From positions 62,001 to 126,000 of the forward strand of contig NZ_JAASTT010000001.1 in the NCBI RefSeq assembly GCF_014322795.1: DNA of 64,000 bases, given 5' to 3'. The number at the start of each line of letters is the position of its first letter. The stretch's first letter is position 1. This document shows, piece after piece, positions 51,866-63,518 of the stretch. Both the position numbers and the translations under genes were made by a program. Origin of the DNA: Paenilisteria portnoyi (lineage in GTDB: Bacteria; Bacillota; Bacilli; Lactobacillales; Listeriaceae). The notes beneath the pieces are model-generated. The model was not told the DNA's origin and searched no databases. It saw only the letters and a list, made by a program, of their open reading frames with translations.

Positions 51866-53707
51866 TTACATAATACGCTTAAACATTTTTTCGAGTTCAT
51901 ACGTCGAATAAGAAATGATAACAGGTCGGCCATGTGGGCAGGTGAACGGATCGTTTGCCTCACGTAATGTATCCAGCAACTTTTCCATATCCGCCTGCGT
52001 TAAATAATGATTCGCTTTAATCGATTTCTTGCAACTCATCATAATCGCCGCATCCTCACGCAATTTGTGAATATTAACCTGTGGCTTCGAGAGTGCCTCG
52101 TCTAAAATATCACGCAACGTACTCTCTTCCTCACCCTTAGGCAACCACGTCGGATGTTCCCGAATAATAAAGCTATTTTGCCCAAAATTCTCGAGAAAAA
52201 CACCGACCTCTTCTAATTTCGCTTTTTGATCCCGTAATTTAATAAACTCATCCGTCGAAAAATCAAGAACAATCGGAACGAGTAACTGCTGCAATTCCCG
52301 ATCCACTTCGCCAATCTTTTCCCGATAAAACTCATACTTAATCCGTTCTTGCGCTGCGTGCTGATCAATTAAGTACATCCCCGTCTCGTTTTGCGCCACA
52401 ATGTAGGTCGCATGAACTTGACCAACAGGGTACATTTTTGGCATCCGTTCTTTGACTTCGGCTGGTTTAGCTTCTTCCGCCCGGGGTGTCACATCATATT
52501 CCGCAAATGCCTCGTTAATAAAGAGTGGTGGTTCATCCGGTAACGCGTCACTCGTTGGCAATTCCGTTTGTGCTTTAGGTGCTGTTGAATAGGTCGGAGT
52601 TGTACTCTGTTTCGGCACTTCCACGACATCCTCTTCCAGTTCAGCTTCTTTATCAAAGTTTATCGCCAATTGCTCCGAGGCTAATTTTTGCCGTTTCGAA
52701 GGCGTGGCGTCAGGAATCAACTGCTCCTTATGAAACGCGGCTTTCAACGTACTCGCGATAAACTGACCCAATTCAGCCTCCTTACTCAAACGAACCTCCA
52801 ACTTGGCAGGATGAACGTTCACATCCACAATCAACGGATCCATTTCAATTTGCAAAACTAAAATCGGAAAGCGTCCAATCGGAAGTAGCGTATGATACCC
52901 ATCCTGAATTGCCCGAACAAGCGCATAGTTTTTAATAAAACGCCCATTCACAATCGTCGAAATGTAGTTACGATTGGAGCGATTCACCTCAGGCAAAGCT
53001 GCATATCCTTTCAGTTTAAAATCCAGTGACTCGGCTTGAATCGGAATCATTTTTTTCGCCACAGCAAGTCCATAAATCGAAGCCATTACCTGTTGTAAGT
53101 CCCCATTTCCATTCGTTTTCAGTAAACTTTTCCCGTTATGCGAGAAACGAAAGCTAATCTCCGGATGCGACAAGGCCAACCGGTTCATGATATCCGTAAT
53201 ATTTCCAAGCTCCGTATGCAAACTCTTCAAATACTTCAAACGTGCCGGCGTATTGAAAAATAGATTAGAAACCTGAATCTCTGTCCCTTTTCTAGCTTGG
53301 GCACTATGTTTCTCAACCTCTTTCCCGCCTTCTACAACAATCTTCGTCCCCGCACCATCACCCGTCGCAGTCGTCATCTCTAAAAATGAGACCGAGGCAA
53401 TACTCGGCAAAGCTTCCCCGCGAAAGCCTAGCGTATGCACGCGAAACAAATCATGTTCATTCTTAATCTTACTCGTAGCATGGCGCTTAAAGGCAACGGA
53501 GATCTCTTCCGCGCGAATCCCGACACCATTATCGATAATTGTAATCTTATTCAGACCGCCTTCTTCCACAAGCACATCAATAACGGTGCTTTTAGCGTCA
53601 ATCGCGTTTTCAACGAGTTCCTTCACGACAGAAGCAGGGCGTTCGACTACTTCACCAGCCGCTATTTTATTCGATAAGGCATCGGTTAATTCGATAATGT
53701 GAGCCAT
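51866..53707 (-). CDS. mutL: DNA mismatch repair endonuclease MutL
   Basis: GHKL-ATPase that links MutS recognition to strand incision. 613 residues. N-terminal ATPase: [25 protein letters not shown] and [11 protein letters not shown] Pro/Glu-rich linker (about 340-415) leads to the C-terminal domain with the endonuclease motif [12 protein letters not shown] and the zinc/Cys motif CPHGRP, so this is the nicking type found in bacteria without MutH. AAGGTGAAG before the ATG; 20 bp after mutS. Confidence 0.97.
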   Translation of the reverse strand: MAHIIELTDALSNKIAAGEVVERPASVVKELVENAIDAKSTVIDVLVEEGGLNKITIIDNGVGIRAEEISVAFKRHATSKIKNEHDLFRVHTLGFRGEALPSIASVSFLEMTTATGDGAGTKIVVEGGKEVEKHSAQARKGTEIQVSNLFFNTPARLKYLKSLHTELGNITDIMNRLALSHPEISFRFSHNGKSLLKTNGNGDLQQVMASIYGLAVAKKMIPIQAESLDFKLKGYAALPEVNRSNRNYISTIVNGRFIKNYALVRAIQDGYHTLLPIGRFPILVLQIEMDPLIVDVNVHPAKLEVRLSKEAELGQFIASTLKAAFHKEQLIPDATPSKRQKLASEQLAINFDKEAELEEDVVEVPKQSTTPTYSTAPKAQTELPTSDALPDEPPLFINEAFAEYDVTPRAEEAKPAEVKERMPKMYPVGQVHATYIVAQNETGMYLIDQHAAQERIKYEFYREKIGEVDRELQQLLVPIVLDFSTDEFIKLRDQKAKLEEVGVFLENFGQNSFIIREHPTWLPKGEEESTLRDILDEALSKPQVNIHKLREDAAIMMSCKKSIKANHYLTQADMEKLLDTLREANDPFTCPHGRPVIISYSTYELEKMFKRIM

Positions 53708-53727
53708 CTAAACTTCACCTTGCTTTC

Positions 53728-56322
53728 TTATTGTTTTGCCTTTTTCTGTAAATCATAGAGCGTCGACATCGCGTCCATCGGCGTCATATGCATCAAATCA
53801 ATATTTTTAATGACTTTTATTAAAGACTGTTCTTGCTTCGTCCGCACCGTTTTTTCTTCAATCGGGAACATCGATAACTGCACTTCCTCATATGTTTCAG
53901 GCGCACTCACAGCAGTTTCGGCAGGCACGATAATCTTCTCCTCCGAACTTTCCAACTGCTCTAAAATATGACGCGCCCGACCAATCAATTTTTGTGGAAG
54001 GTTGGCAAGCTCGGCAACATGAATCCCGTAACTCTTATCTGCTGGACCATCCTCAATTTTGTGAAGAAACACGACTTTCCCATCCTCTTCTACGGCGCTA
54101 ACATGCACATTATGCATATGAGGTAACGTCTCATCCAAAACGGTCAACTCGTGATAATGCGTGGAAAACAAGGTCTTAGCATGCACTTCCTCGTGGATAT
54201 ACTCGATAATCGCTTGCGCCAGAGCCATTCCATCATACGTCGCCGTCCCACGCCCAATCTCATCAAACAGAATCAGACTATCCGCCGTTGCATTCACAAT
54301 CGCATTACGCGCCTCCAACATCTCCACCATAAACGTACTCTGCCCAGCAATCAAGTCATCCGCAGCACCAATCCGTGTGAAAATTTGATCGAAAACTGGC
54401 AACGTCGCTTGTTCCGCAGGGATATAACAACCGACCTGCGCCATAATCGCCGTAAGCGCAATCTGACGCATATACGTACTTTTACCAGACATATTCGGTC
54501 CAGTTATCAATAACATACCACGCGACTCGTTCATCACACAGTCGTTCGCTACATAGCTCTGCGTCCCCATCACTTTTTCCACCACAGGATGGCGTCCTTG
54601 AATGATTTCCAAATGCCCCGTCTTATTCATGATCGGCTTCACAAAATGATTGTTCTCACTAATATTAGCAAAACTCTGCAGGCAGTCAATTTCACTGATC
54701 ACCTTCGCCAATTTTTGCAGACGTTCAATATATTCCTTCACCGTTTCGCGAACCGCAATAAACAGCGAATACTCTAACTCAATACTTTTTTCTTCCGCAT
54801 CCAAAATCAGGCGTTCTTTTTCCTTCAAATCAGGCGTGATATAGCGCTCCGCATTCGTCAACGTTTGCTTTCGCTCATATCGATTTTCCGGTAACGACGC
54901 AATGTTCGCCTTCGTCACCTCAATATAATAACCAAATACTCGATTAAAGCCCACTTTTAGCGACTTAATCCCAGTCAATTCGCGCTCTTGGCGTTCCAAT
55001 TCTGCAATCCATGTCTTCCCATTCCGACTAGCATCCCGATATGTATCCAACTCCACGTTATAGCCATCCTTGATAAGTCCGCCCTCACGAATCGAAATTG
55101 GAGGCGACTCATTAATCGAGCGTTCCAACACATCAGCAAGCGTATCACACGGATCAATCTCATCAATAATTCGCGTCAAATTCGGCTGATTCATCGCTTT
55201 AAGCGTTTCCTTCACAAGCGGCACCTGATACAGCGAATTCTTCAACTGAATCAAATCACGCGCATTCACATTTCCATAAGCTACACGCCCAGCCAAACGC
55301 TCCAAATCATAGACCTGTTTCAACAAGTCCATCAATTCCATCCGTTCAAAATAATGGTTGATAAAACTGTTCACATCCTGTTGGCGCGCCTCAATCGCAT
55401 CCAGGTGAATAAGCGGACGATCGATCCACTGCTTCAACAAACGGCCACCCATCGCAGTCTTCGTTTGATCCAGCAGCCACAATAACGTCCCTTGCTTGCC
55501 CTTACCACGAATTGACTCGGACAGCTCCAAATTACGCTTCGAATAATAGTCCATTTTCATATATTGGCTCGTTTCGTAGTGAACCGTCTTCTGCAAATGC
55601 GACAAATCGCGTTTTTGCGTATCAATAAAATAATTCAGCAATTTCGCAATCGCTTTTTTCTCAATCGGATGAATCGTGTTCGTCACCAAACTATCGTATC
55701 CGCTCGGCAAATCATTGTTGTTCTCATACGAAATAAAGAGTCCAAGCTGCTCACGAACCGCTTCTGGAAACGCCTCACTAAACTCAATCCCCACGACCAT
55801 TTCCTTCGCAGACAACGTTGTTAACTCATTAATTAGGCGATCTTCTCCCATCGCGAGCACCGTCGATTTCAGCTCACCCGTTGAAAGATCACAATAAGCA
55901 AAGCCATATTCCTTCTCCTCATGTTGAAAAACAGCTGCAATAAAATTGTTCTCCTTCTCCTTCAAGCCCTTCGATTCCATCATCGTTCCTGGAGAAATCA
56001 GCTGAACGACTTCACGTTTCACCATACCTTTGGCAAATTTCGCGTCTTCCACCTGTTCGCAAATCGCCACCTTGTAACCTTTATCAATCAACGTATCTAT
56101 GTAACCCGCGGCCGCATGATAGGGAACCCCGCACATTGGAATCGGATTATCCGAATTACCAGCACGAGCCGTCAACGTTATTTCCAAAATTTGTGACGCT
56201 TGTATCGCATCTTCAAAAAACATCTCATAGAAATCCCCTAATCGGAAAAACAGAAATGCATCTTTATAATTTTCCTTAATCGCTAAGTATTGTTTCATCA
56301 TCGGCGTCACTTCTACAGCCAT
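53728..56322 (-). CDS. mutS: DNA mismatch repair protein MutS
   Basis: Mismatch-recognition ATPase, 864 residues. The N-terminal mismatch-binding motif GDFYEMF contains the Phe-x-Glu wedge; the C-terminal ATPase has Walker [10 protein letters not shown], the SxxGA-like [11 protein letters not shown], Walker [17 protein letters not shown] and the terminal HTH. The frame extends three codons to a TTG; ATG 56322, giving [13 protein letters not shown], is the likely start. First gene of mutS-mutL-glpP on the minus strand. Confidence 0.97.
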   Translation of the reverse strand: MAVEVTPMMKQYLAIKENYKDAFLFFRLGDFYEMFFEDAIQASQILEITLTARAGNSDNPIPMCGVPYHAAAGYIDTLIDKGYKVAICEQVEDAKFAKGMVKREVVQLISPGTMMESKGLKEKENNFIAAVFQHEEKEYGFAYCDLSTGELKSTVLAMGEDRLINELTTLSAKEMVVGIEFSEAFPEAVREQLGLFISYENNNDLPSGYDSLVTNTIHPIEKKAIAKLLNYFIDTQKRDLSHLQKTVHYETSQYMKMDYYSKRNLELSESIRGKGKQGTLLWLLDQTKTAMGGRLLKQWIDRPLIHLDAIEARQQDVNSFINHYFERMELMDLLKQVYDLERLAGRVAYGNVNARDLIQLKNSLYQVPLVKETLKAMNQPNLTRIIDEIDPCDTLADVLERSINESPPISIREGGLIKDGYNVELDTYRDASRNGKTWIAELERQERELTGIKSLKVGFNRVFGYYIEVTKANIASLPENRYERKQTLTNAERYITPDLKEKERLILDAEEKSIELEYSLFIAVRETVKEYIERLQKLAKVISEIDCLQSFANISENNHFVKPIMNKTGHLEIIQGRHPVVEKVMGTQSYVANDCVMNESRGMLLITGPNMSGKSTYMRQIALTAIMAQVGCYIPAEQATLPVFDQIFTRIGAADDLIAGQSTFMVEMLEARNAIVNATADSLILFDEIGRGTATYDGMALAQAIIEYIHEEVHAKTLFSTHYHELTVLDETLPHMHNVHVSAVEEDGKVVFLHKIEDGPADKSYGIHVAELANLPQKLIGRARHILEQLESSEEKIIVPAETAVSAPETYEEVQLSMFPIEEKTVRTKQEQSLIKVIKNIDLMHMTPMDAMSTLYDLQKKAKQ

Positions 56323-56413
56323 TCCAACCAACCCTTTTTCTCTTTGTTTAAAAGTTATTTTGTTCCTCTATTATAACACAATCAAGCTATATCATGAAGA
56401 AAAGACGAGTAAA

Positions 56414-56447
56414 GAAACGATGCAGTAATCAAGCGCTGCATCGTTTC
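56414..56447 (-). terminator. Terminator after ricA
   Basis: GAAACGATGCAG / CTGCATCGTTTC, a 12-bp perfect stem with a 10-nt loop followed by a T-rich stretch on the minus strand, separating ricA from mutS. Confidence 0.85.
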
Positions 56448-56451
56448 ATCT

Positions 56452-56808
56452 TTATTCCTGTAAATGAGAAGTCACCTTATAACTAATTTCGTGTGTGATG
56501 GCTTGCAACAAATCATTCGCTTCCTCTTGGGAACGCCTGAATTCCTGCACAATTGGCAAATGGTCGATTTCAGCTGTTAATGCATCGATGCCGTCCTCGG
56601 TTTGCTTCACCGCTCCGAATTTTTGATAATGTTCTAAATTGACCGCTTCCTTTTGTAGTTTCTTGATGTCTCCAACCTTGGCAGCCACTTTTTGATTCGT
56701 ATTAATCTTCGCTTCCGCCGCACGGTAAAATGCAACAGCCTCGGTTGCTTGGAGCGCTGTTTTTAATTCCTGCGCTTTGGCGATTATTTCTTCTTTTTGG
56801 TAGGTCAA
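56452..56808 (-). CDS. ricA: RicA/YmcA-family regulator
   Basis: 118-residue all-helical protein of the YlbF/YmcA family. In B. subtilis RicA acts with RicF (YlbF) and RicT (YaaT) in a complex that directs RNase Y to its mRNA targets and affects biofilm and sporulation. Visible: EEIIAKAQELKTALQATEAV and the long C-terminal helix with FRRSQEEANDLLQAITHEI. TTG start after GGAGGTG. The neighbours ymdB and rny, the latter its functional partner, are encoded just upstream on the same strand. Confidence 0.88.
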   Translation of the reverse strand: MTYQKEEIIAKAQELKTALQATEAVAFYRAAEAKINTNQKVAAKVGDIKKLQKEAVNLEHYQKFGAVKQTEDGIDALTAEIDHLPIVQEFRRSQEEANDLLQAITHEISYKVTSHLQE

Positions 56809-56827
56809 CGTGTGACACCTCCTTTAA

Positions 56828-57628
56828 TCAAAGCGTGAACGGATGATCCTCGTTAATCAAAATCCGCTCAATTTTAGTAGCGCGCCCAGTCGTATCATTA
56901 ATGCTAATCATACATCCCGATAAAACAGCGCGCCCAGTCTTAGGAACTTCAAAACGAGAAGGCATCGCAGTTAAGAATCGACGCAAGCTGGCCTCTTTAT
57001 CCATCCCTAAAATACCGTCATAAGGCCCGGTCATACCAACATCTGTCAGATACGCCGTTCCTTGTGGCAAAATCCGATTATCTGACGTCTGTACGTGTGT
57101 ATGTGTCCCAACAATCGCTGTCACGCGACCATCCACATACCAGCCCATCGCCTGTTTCTCACTTGTCGTCTCCGCATGAAAATCCACAAAAATAATATTC
57201 GTACGCTTCGATGCTTCCTCAATCAGTTCGTCCATCTTGCGGAACGGATCATCCAAATCCGACATAAAGACACGGCCTTGCATATTAATCACCGCAACCT
57301 CCAGCTGGTTACTTTTTATAAAAACCAGTCCAGTTCCAGGCGTCGTCTCCTCTGGAAAATTGGCCGGGCGCACCAAATATTTCGCGTCATCGATAAACTC
57401 AAAAATATCCCGATTATCCCAAGCATGGTTACCAAGCGTCACCGCATTAGCCCCTTGCTCTAAAAACTGTTTGTAAATTTTCTCCGTAATTCCACGTCCA
57501 GCTGCGGCATTCTCTCCGTTAATCACCGTAACCGTCGGACGATACGCCTTCTTTAATTGCGGTAGATACTCGGTAATCATATCACGACCGATAGAGCCTA
57601 CAACATCCCCAATAAATAATAATTCCAT
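56828..57628 (-). CDS. ymdB: YmdB-family metallophosphoesterase
   Basis: 266-residue dimetal phosphodiesterase; B. subtilis YmdB cleaves 2',3'- or 3',5'-cyclic nucleotides and influences colony development. Metal-binding motifs: FIGDVVGSIGRD at the N-terminus, NGENAAAGRG, LGNHAWDN, VDFHAETTSEK and GTHTHVQT. Adjacent to rny and ricA as in Bacillus. GAGG before the ATG. Confidence 0.93.
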   Translation of the reverse strand: MELLFIGDVVGSIGRDMITEYLPQLKKAYRPTVTVINGENAAAGRGITEKIYKQFLEQGANAVTLGNHAWDNRDIFEFIDDAKYLVRPANFPEETTPGTGLVFIKSNQLEVAVINMQGRVFMSDLDDPFRKMDELIEEASKRTNIIFVDFHAETTSEKQAMGWYVDGRVTAIVGTHTHVQTSDNRILPQGTAYLTDVGMTGPYDGILGMDKEASLRRFLTAMPSRFEVPKTGRAVLSGCMISINDTTGRATKIERILINEDHPFTL

Positions 57629-57691
57629 ATGCTAATTCCTCACTCTCTATATGTAACCTATTATAACTCGAAACGCGTCAAAATGCCCGTC

Positions 57692-58189
57692 CTATTTTCC
57701 TGTGATCTCACTTCTACGTTCCAACAAAGCAACATCCCGAAAAACGCCATCCATTTCGCCCAGTTTTTCATGCACACAAAGCGTTTTAAATCCGAATTTT
57801 TTATGTAACGCAATGCTCGCCGTATTTTCAGGGAAAACCAAGGATTGTAGCGTCCAAAATCCTGCTTTCTCGCTTTCAGTCACAATATGAGCCATCAACG
57901 CCGTTCCGATTCCTTTTCCAGCCGCCACAGGATCAATATAAATACTCAGTTCCGCAACGCCACGATAAGAAGGCATAGCGGAAAATGGCAATAATGCCGC
58001 CCATCCAATGGCTACCCCGTCTTCCATCACAACGAAGCGACAAACATCCAGATACTTCTGATCCCAGGCTTCCAATGTCGGCACCTCTTTTTGAAACGTT
58101 GCATTGCGCCCCTCAATTCCCATCTGGTAAATACGAGCAACATCCGAATAATTCTCTTTTTTAAAATTTCTGATTTCCCAGTTTTGCAT
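57692..58189 (-). CDS. GNAT-family N-acetyltransferase
   Basis: 165 residues, phosphinothricin-acetyltransferase-like subgroup: IRNFKKENYSDVARIYQMGI, RNATFQKEVPTLEAWDQKYL, then the acetyl-CoA loop DPVAAGKGIGTALM (Q/RxxGxG/A type) and FPENTASIALHKKFGFKTL. GGGGG before ATG 58189 sets the start; the longer frame to 58291 would run into the rny terminator. The true substrate is probably a small amine or amino acid and cannot be told. Same place in L. monocytogenes, as I recall. Confidence 0.88.
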   Translation of the reverse strand: MQNWEIRNFKKENYSDVARIYQMGIEGRNATFQKEVPTLEAWDQKYLDVCRFVVMEDGVAIGWAALLPFSAMPSYRGVAELSIYIDPVAAGKGIGTALMAHIVTESEKAGFWTLQSLVFPENTASIALHKKFGFKTLCVHEKLGEMDGVFRDVALLERRSEITGK

Positions 58190-58272
58190 GATATCAAACC
58201 CCCATCGTAGATTACTGCATATTATAGCCTTGTTTTTTTGCATCGCGCAAGGAAATTGCTTACCTGTAAACA

Positions 58273-58312
58273 ATAAAACACGTAGCTCCAATGAGGAAAC
58301 TACGTGTTTTAT
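58273..58312 (-). terminator. Terminator of rny
   Basis: ATAAAACACGTAG pairs with CTACGTGTTTTAT (13 bp) around a 14-nt loop, directly past the rny stop. Confidence 0.85.
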
Positions 58313-58316
58313 GTGA

Positions 58317-59879
58317 TTACTTCGCGTACTCTACAGCACGCGTTTCACGGATAACAGTCACTTTTATATGACCAGGGTATTCGAGTTCTTCTTCAATTCG
58401 TTTTCTAATGTCTCGTGCTAGGCGATAAGAAGCTAAATCATCGATAGAATCAGGTTCTACGATAATCCGAACTTCGCGTCCAGCTTGAATGGCATAAGAT
58501 TTCTCTACACCTTCGTAAGACTCGGAAATCTCTTCTAATTTCTCTAAGCGGCGAATGTAATTCTCTAATGTTTCACTACGAGCACCAGGTCTTGCAGCTG
58601 ATAAGGCGTCTGCTGCTGCCACTAGAACAGCGATAACAGATGTTGCCTCTGTGTCACCATGGTGAGAAGCGATACTATTAATAACAATATCATTTTCCTT
58701 GTATTTCGTAGCAAGTTCGACACCGATTTCGACGTGACTACCTTCAATTTCATGGTCAATTGCTTTACCGATATCATGAAGGAGTCCGGCACGTTTAGCC
58801 ATCGTTACATCTTCACCAAGCTCACTAGCCAGAATTCCAGCTAATTTCGCTACTTCTAACGAGTGATTCAAGACGTTTTGCCCGTAACTTGTACGGTAGC
58901 GTAAACGACCAAGAATCTTGATTAAATCTGGGTGTATTGAATGAATACCAACTTCGAATGTCGCTTGTTCTCCAACTTCGCGGATATGTTCATCAACCTC
59001 TTTACGAGCTTTGTCGACCATTTCTTCAATCCGTGCTGGGTGAATTCGTCCATCTTGTACGAGTTTCTCCAAAGCGATTCGCGCGATTTCACGGCGAACA
59101 GGATCAAATCCGGAAAGGATAACTGCTTCTGGTGTATCATCGATAATTAAATCAATACCAGTGAGCGTTTCCAGTGTACGAATATTACGGCCTTCACGAC
59201 CAATAATTCGACCTTTCATCTCATCATTCGGTAGAGTTACAACACTTACTGTCGTTTCAGCAACATGATCCGCTGCTGAGCGTTGTATAGCTAAAGAAAG
59301 AATATTTTTTGCTTTCTTATCTGCTTCTTCCTTCGCACGAGTTTCAGATTCTTTCACCATCACTGCTGTATCGTGTGTTAGTTCCTCTTCTACTTGGCTC
59401 AAGATAACGTTCTTAGCCTCATCCTTGGTAAGGGCAGATATTCTTTCTAACTCTACTTGTTGTTTCCTGCTCATCTCTTCAACTTTGCTTTCTTTTTCTT
59501 CAATTTGTTGTTGACGTTTACTGATACTCTCCTCTTTTCTTTCAAGAGTTGCTTCCCTTTTACTTAAAGAAGTATCTTTTCTGTCGAGGTTTTCCTCCCT
59601 TTGCAATAAGCGATTTTCTGATTTTTGTAATTCCCCTCTTCGCCCACGAAGTTCATTTTCGATTTCAGTACGTAACTTATGATTCTCTTCTTTTCCTTCA
59701 AGTAATGCTTCTTTCTTCAAGGTTTCTGCTTCTTTTTTAGCGTCTTCCGTGATTAATTCAGCCGTTCCTCTAGCAGCGGCAAGTTTCCGCTCAGAGCTTG
59801 ATTTATAAATTAGAGAACCAACAACCAGACCGACGATCAAGAAAAGCAAGCTGGAGATGATTGTGATTACGAGTTCCAT
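58317..59879 (-). CDS. rny: Ribonuclease Y
   Basis: Membrane-anchored endoribonuclease that starts mRNA decay in Firmicutes. 520 residues: N-terminal helix ([20 protein letters not shown]), a long charged coiled coil (about 25-200), KH domain ([20 protein letters not shown]) and HD domain with the metal pair in [10 protein letters not shown] and [20 protein letters not shown] before ATG 59879 is ideal and excludes the longer frame to 59903. Confidence 0.97.
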   Translation of the reverse strand: MELVITIISSLLFLIVGLVVGSLIYKSSSERKLAAARGTAELITEDAKKEAETLKKEALLEGKEENHKLRTEIENELRGRRGELQKSENRLLQREENLDRKDTSLSKREATLERKEESISKRQQQIEEKESKVEEMSRKQQVELERISALTKDEAKNVILSQVEEELTHDTAVMVKESETRAKEEADKKAKNILSLAIQRSAADHVAETTVSVVTLPNDEMKGRIIGREGRNIRTLETLTGIDLIIDDTPEAVILSGFDPVRREIARIALEKLVQDGRIHPARIEEMVDKARKEVDEHIREVGEQATFEVGIHSIHPDLIKILGRLRYRTSYGQNVLNHSLEVAKLAGILASELGEDVTMAKRAGLLHDIGKAIDHEIEGSHVEIGVELATKYKENDIVINSIASHHGDTEATSVIAVLVAAADALSAARPGARSETLENYIRRLEKLEEISESYEGVEKSYAIQAGREVRIIVEPDSIDDLASYRLARDIRKRIEEELEYPGHIKVTVIRETRAVEYAK

Positions 59880-60154
59880 CCTTACACCTCCTTTGCTATT
59901 CAATTCTTTTTAATGGTTATGTCGGTTGTCAGAAATGTTCCTGACACGCGTGTATTTTTTCATTTTTAAATGTAAAATATACAATCTAATTCTATCTGTC
60001 AATCCATGTATTGTCAAGGAAAGCGCAAAGATGTAAACGGAATCAAAAAAATCCTCATAAAAAAAGGAATTTATAGCAAGTGGAGGGTATTAAAAACGAA
60101 GATAAGAGGCTGGGTCATAACTTAGAATCCAGCTCTAAAAACGCAAAAAAAAAG

Positions 60155-60217
60155 AAAAGCAGAAACCCCTGTATAGAGCCTTTATAAAAAATGGCTCTAT
60201 ACGAGATTCCTGCTTTT
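60155..60217 (-). terminator. Terminator of recA
   Basis: Long interrupted stem: AAAAGCAG...CTGTATAGAGCC pairs with GGCTCTATACGAG...CTGCTTTT. It lies just beyond the recA stop. Between here and rny (59880-60154) I see no gene; a GAGGCTGGGTCATAACT stretch at about 60109-60125 resembles the outer arm of the repeat at 44.03 kb. Confidence 0.75.
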
Positions 60218-60219
60218 GA

Positions 60220-61266
60220 TTAATCTTCATCAAGTAAATTGATTTCCTCTGGCAACGCTTCTTCTGATAAGTTAGGTTTCACATCGATTTCGTATTCTTG
60301 ACGTACGCGTTTTGAGATTTCATCGCGAATTTCTGGATGTTCTTTCAGATATTGTTTCGCATTCTCACGACCTTGGCCGATACGCTCTTCGTTGTAAGAA
60401 TACCATGAACCACTCTTATTGATAACGTCAATTTCAGACGCCATATCAACAAGTTCACCTTCACGTGAAATACCGAAACCATACATAACGTCTACTTCAG
60501 CAACACGGAATGGTGGCGCAACTTTGTTTTTTACGACTTTAATTTTTGTTTTGTTCCCAATAACGTCTGTCCCTTGTTTTAGTTGTTCTGCACGTCTTAC
60601 TTCTAAACGAACAGTAGAGTAAAACTTAAGGGCACGTCCACCTGGAGTTATCTCAGGATTACCGAACATAACGCCTACTTTTTCACGAATTTGGTTGATG
60701 AAAATTGCGATTGTCTTGGATTTATTAATTGCACCAGATAATTTACGCAAAGCTTGGGACATAAGACGGGCTTGTAAACCAACGTGAGAGTCTCCCATTT
60801 CGCCTTCGATTTCGGCACGTGGTACAAGTGCTGCTACGGAGTCAATAACCAAAATATCGACAGCACCACTACGAACTAAGGCTTCGGCGATTTCCAATGC
60901 CTGTTCCCCAGTGTCTGGCTGTGACAGCAATAGCTCATCAATGTTAACGCCAAGATTCTTCGCATAGGCTGGATCTAATGCGTGCTCCGCATCGATAAAT
61001 GCTGCTGTTCCACCTTGTGCTTGTACTTCTGCAATAGCGTGTAAAGCAACGGTTGTTTTACCTGAGCTCTCTGGTCCGTATACTTCGATGATTCTTCCTC
61101 GTGGATAACCACCGACTCCAAGTGCGATATCGAGAGCTAAAGAGCCACTTGATATCGTAGAAATATTATGATCTGATTGTTCCCCTAACTTCATAATGGA
61201 ACCTTTACCAAATTGTTTCTCGATTTGTTTTAACGCCTGATCTAAGGCCGCTTGACGATCACTCAC
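60220..61266 (-). CDS. recA: Recombinase A
   Basis: ATP-dependent strand-exchange protein and SOS co-protease. 348 residues. Walker [10 protein letters not shown], Walker [16 protein letters not shown]1/L2 DNA loops ([35 protein letters not shown]), then an acidic C-terminus (EINLLDED). GTG start after AGGAGG. It has its own promoter and a LexA box, and lies downstream of cinA on the same strand. Confidence 0.98.
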   Translation of the reverse strand: MSDRQAALDQALKQIEKQFGKGSIMKLGEQSDHNISTISSGSLALDIALGVGGYPRGRIIEVYGPESSGKTTVALHAIAEVQAQGGTAAFIDAEHALDPAYAKNLGVNIDELLLSQPDTGEQALEIAEALVRSGAVDILVIDSVAALVPRAEIEGEMGDSHVGLQARLMSQALRKLSGAINKSKTIAIFINQIREKVGVMFGNPEITPGGRALKFYSTVRLEVRRAEQLKQGTDVIGNKTKIKVVKNKVAPPFRVAEVDVMYGFGISREGELVDMASEIDVINKSGSWYSYNEERIGQGRENAKQYLKEHPEIRDEISKRVRQEYEIDVKPNLSEEALPEEINLLDED

Positions 61267-61359
61267 ATTATTGCCTCCTAGTCTTTATATATATCTAATT
61301 TCATGTAAAAACATTGCTTACCATATACAATTTAGTGGTTGTTTTTACTGCCTATAGAT

Positions 61360-61410
61360 ACTATACCTTATTTTTTGAAGATATACAAGCAAAAAGCGAA
61401 TATTTGTTCG
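61360..61410 (-). promoter_or_regulatory. recA promoter with LexA (SOS) box
   Basis: Minus-strand -35 TTGTAT (61388-61383), 17-bp spacer, -10 TATAGT (61365-61360). Just upstream, CGAATATTTGTTCG (61397-61410) matches the Gram-positive LexA box CGAAC-N4-GTTCG except for one base. No clear terminator separates cinA from recA, so read-through is possible. Confidence 0.85.
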
Positions 61411-61540
61411 TATTTTTTCTGCGCACGATATTTTTCTCTGTCCGCGGTAACATTCCCTTCCTAACCGTGCCTTTATTATAGCCGTTTTGTAAGTATTCGT
61501 CTAACCTTTTTTTAAGGCTGTTTGCGTTGATTTTGCACCC

Positions 61541-62803
61541 TTATTTCTCTTTTTTATCGAATTTCTCGTCCAAAAAAGCTTTAATCAGCGCAAAACCTTC
61601 TTTTACAGCTCGGCGGCGATTATAATTACGGTCGCGATTGAAGATATAACGGTAAGCTAACGTAGGATTACCAACAACGCTGAGGCCAATCCATACAGTC
61701 CCAACAGGATTTCCTTCTAGCGATTCAGGACCAGCAACACCAGTAAAACTTATTCCCATATCTGTTTTGCAGAGTTTGCGAATGTTATCTGCCATTTCTA
61801 TCGCACAAGCTTGGCTGACAACGCCTTCTTGTTCAATCGTTTCATTGGAGACGTGTAACAATTCGTGCTTTATCTCTGAACTATATGTGACCATGCCACC
61901 TTTGAAAATTTTAGATATTCCCGTCGTGCCCCCGAGTTCTGCTTGAAATAAGCCTGCTGTGAGGCTCTCTGCGGCGGAAATAGTCATGTTGGCTTCCATG
62001 AGTTGTTGGATGACTAAATCGACGAGTGTGACGTCCCCTGAGCCGTATATGTAAGCCCCGTCGCGCTTAATAATTTCTTCTTCTGTCTCCGCAATCAACC
62101 GCAACGCTTCTTCTCTTGTTGTTGCGGAAGCAGTAAGTCGGATGACAACTTCATTTTCCCCGGCATAGGTCGCAATGGTCGGGTTGGTTTGTGATGCAAT
62201 CATATCTTTTAAATCGTCCGCTAATTTCGACTCGCCAATGCCGAAAAAACGTATTATTTTGGATTCTAATATAATTTCGCGCTCGCTATTTTTTAGTAGC
62301 AGTGGTTTGGCGTATTTCGTAAACATTGGTTGCATTTCTGATGGTGGACCAGGAAGTAAAATATAGGTATGCGCCTTTTCTTCTAGGAACATGCCAGCCG
62401 CAAAGCCGAAATCATTGGACAAAACCTGCGAACCTGCGATGATTTCTGCTTGGCGTTTATTATTTTCGGACATCTTGTCTTTTCTAGCCGCAAAAAAATT
62501 CTCTATTCTTGTCAGATGCTCGGTATCATACATGATTCCTTTTGCCAGATATCCTGCTAGAACTTGTTTGGTAATATCGTCTTCTGTCGGTCCTAATCCA
62601 CCTGAAAAGATCAGGATATCGCTGCGTTTCTCGGCAATTTCAATGACTTTTTTCAAGCGTTCAGGGTTATCTCCAACAACGGTATGATGGTATACATAAA
62701 CGCCACATTCAGCAAGCTCTTTTGATATGAAGGCGGCATTAGAATTCACGATTTGTCCTAACAATAGTTCGGTTCCAACTGCAATAATTTCTGCACTACG
62801 CAT
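61541..62803 (-). CDS. cinA: CinA-like competence/damage-inducible protein
   Basis: 420 residues: N-terminal MoaB/MoCF-like domain (IIAVGTELLLGQIVNSNAAF, LIFSGGLGPTEDDITKQVLA) that in characterised homologues hydrolyses ADP-ribose or NAD degradation products, and a C-terminal NMN-deamidase domain (TISAAESLTAGLFQAELGGT, GISFTGVAGPESLEGNPVGT). Co-located with recA, as in many Firmicutes, where the two are linked to competence. AAAGGACG before the ATG. Confidence 0.95.
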   Translation of the reverse strand: MRSAEIIAVGTELLLGQIVNSNAAFISKELAECGVYVYHHTVVGDNPERLKKVIEIAEKRSDILIFSGGLGPTEDDITKQVLAGYLAKGIMYDTEHLTRIENFFAARKDKMSENNKRQAEIIAGSQVLSNDFGFAAGMFLEEKAHTYILLPGPPSEMQPMFTKYAKPLLLKNSEREIILESKIIRFFGIGESKLADDLKDMIASQTNPTIATYAGENEVVIRLTASATTREEALRLIAETEEEIIKRDGAYIYGSGDVTLVDLVIQQLMEANMTISAAESLTAGLFQAELGGTTGISKIFKGGMVTYSSEIKHELLHVSNETIEQEGVVSQACAIEMADNIRKLCKTDMGISFTGVAGPESLEGNPVGTVWIGLSVVGNPTLAYRYIFNRDRNYNRRRAVKEGFALIKAFLDEKFDKKEK

Positions 62804-62858
62804 AAAAACACGTCCTTTCTACTTCTTATATATTACAACTTCTTATTTGAAAGACAAG

Positions 62859-62893
62859 AAAAACGACCTATCCTAGTTGATAGATCGTTTTTT
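62859..62893 (-). terminator. Terminator of pgsA
   Basis: AAAAACGA-CCTATC / GATAG-ATCGTTTTT hairpin with a short loop, just past the pgsA stop; T-rich on both strands. Confidence 0.75.
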
Positions 62894-62897
62894 TTAA

Positions 62898-63476
62898 TTA
62901 CATAGAACCTTTGAAGATATTCCGGTTTTTGTAGAAATAATCCCAGCCTGACCAGACAGTGAAGAAGGCACAAACATATAGGAATACAAGGTCAATGCGA
63001 ATACCGGTCCATTCGAACGGCCAGTTGTGAAGCAGCAATAGTGGGATTGCAATCATTTGTGTAAATGTCTTGATTTTACCCAGTTGCCCAGCTGCCATTA
63101 CTTCGCCGCCTTCTACAAGGAGTAAACGCAAGCCTGTTACCGCAAACTCGCGGCTGATGATGATAATGATAACCCAAGATGGTGCAAGATGTTGTTCTAC
63201 TAAAATGATAAAGGCCGCAGCGACAAGCAATTTGTCGGCTAACGGATCGGCAAATTTACCGAAGTTTGTAATTAGGTTATACTTCCTCGCTAAATGGCCG
63301 TCAAACCAGTCTGTTAACGCGGCTACAATGAAAATAATTGCAGCGATAATGTTAGAAATAGGAATAGTAGAATCAAGCCATGTCACTGTTCCAAGTCCTA
63401 GCGGAGCCACGCATAATACGACAAAAATTGGTATCAGAATGATGCGGGCTACCGTTATTTTATTAGGTAAGTTCAT
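62898..63476 (-). CDS. pgsA: CDP-diacylglycerol-glycerol-3-phosphate 3-phosphatidyltransferase
   Basis: Membrane enzyme that makes phosphatidylglycerophosphate, the committed step to phosphatidylglycerol and cardiolipin. 192 residues, several membrane segments. The CDP-alcohol phosphotransferase signature D-x2-DG-x2-AR-x-G-x3-D-x3-D is complete: DWFDGHLARK ... NFGKFADPLADK. The start MNLPNKITVARIILIPIF at 63476 has GAGGGGATG upstream; the frame to 63569 would overlap the terminator hairpin of rodZ. Confidence 0.96.
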   Translation of the reverse strand: MNLPNKITVARIILIPIFVVLCVAPLGLGTVTWLDSTIPISNIIAAIIFIVAALTDWFDGHLARKYNLITNFGKFADPLADKLLVAAAFIILVEQHLAPSWVIIIIISREFAVTGLRLLLVEGGEVMAAGQLGKIKTFTQMIAIPLLLLHNWPFEWTGIRIDLVFLYVCAFFTVWSGWDYFYKNRNIFKGSM

Positions 63477-63518
63477 CTTTTTTTCATCCCCTCTTAAATT
63501 AAAAATATGTAATAATGC

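Noticed and set aside
54151-55485. Several plus-strand frames of 60-165 codons across mutS
   Set aside because: Antisense shadows of a conserved gene; composition Arg/His/Ile-skewed as expected for such shadows.
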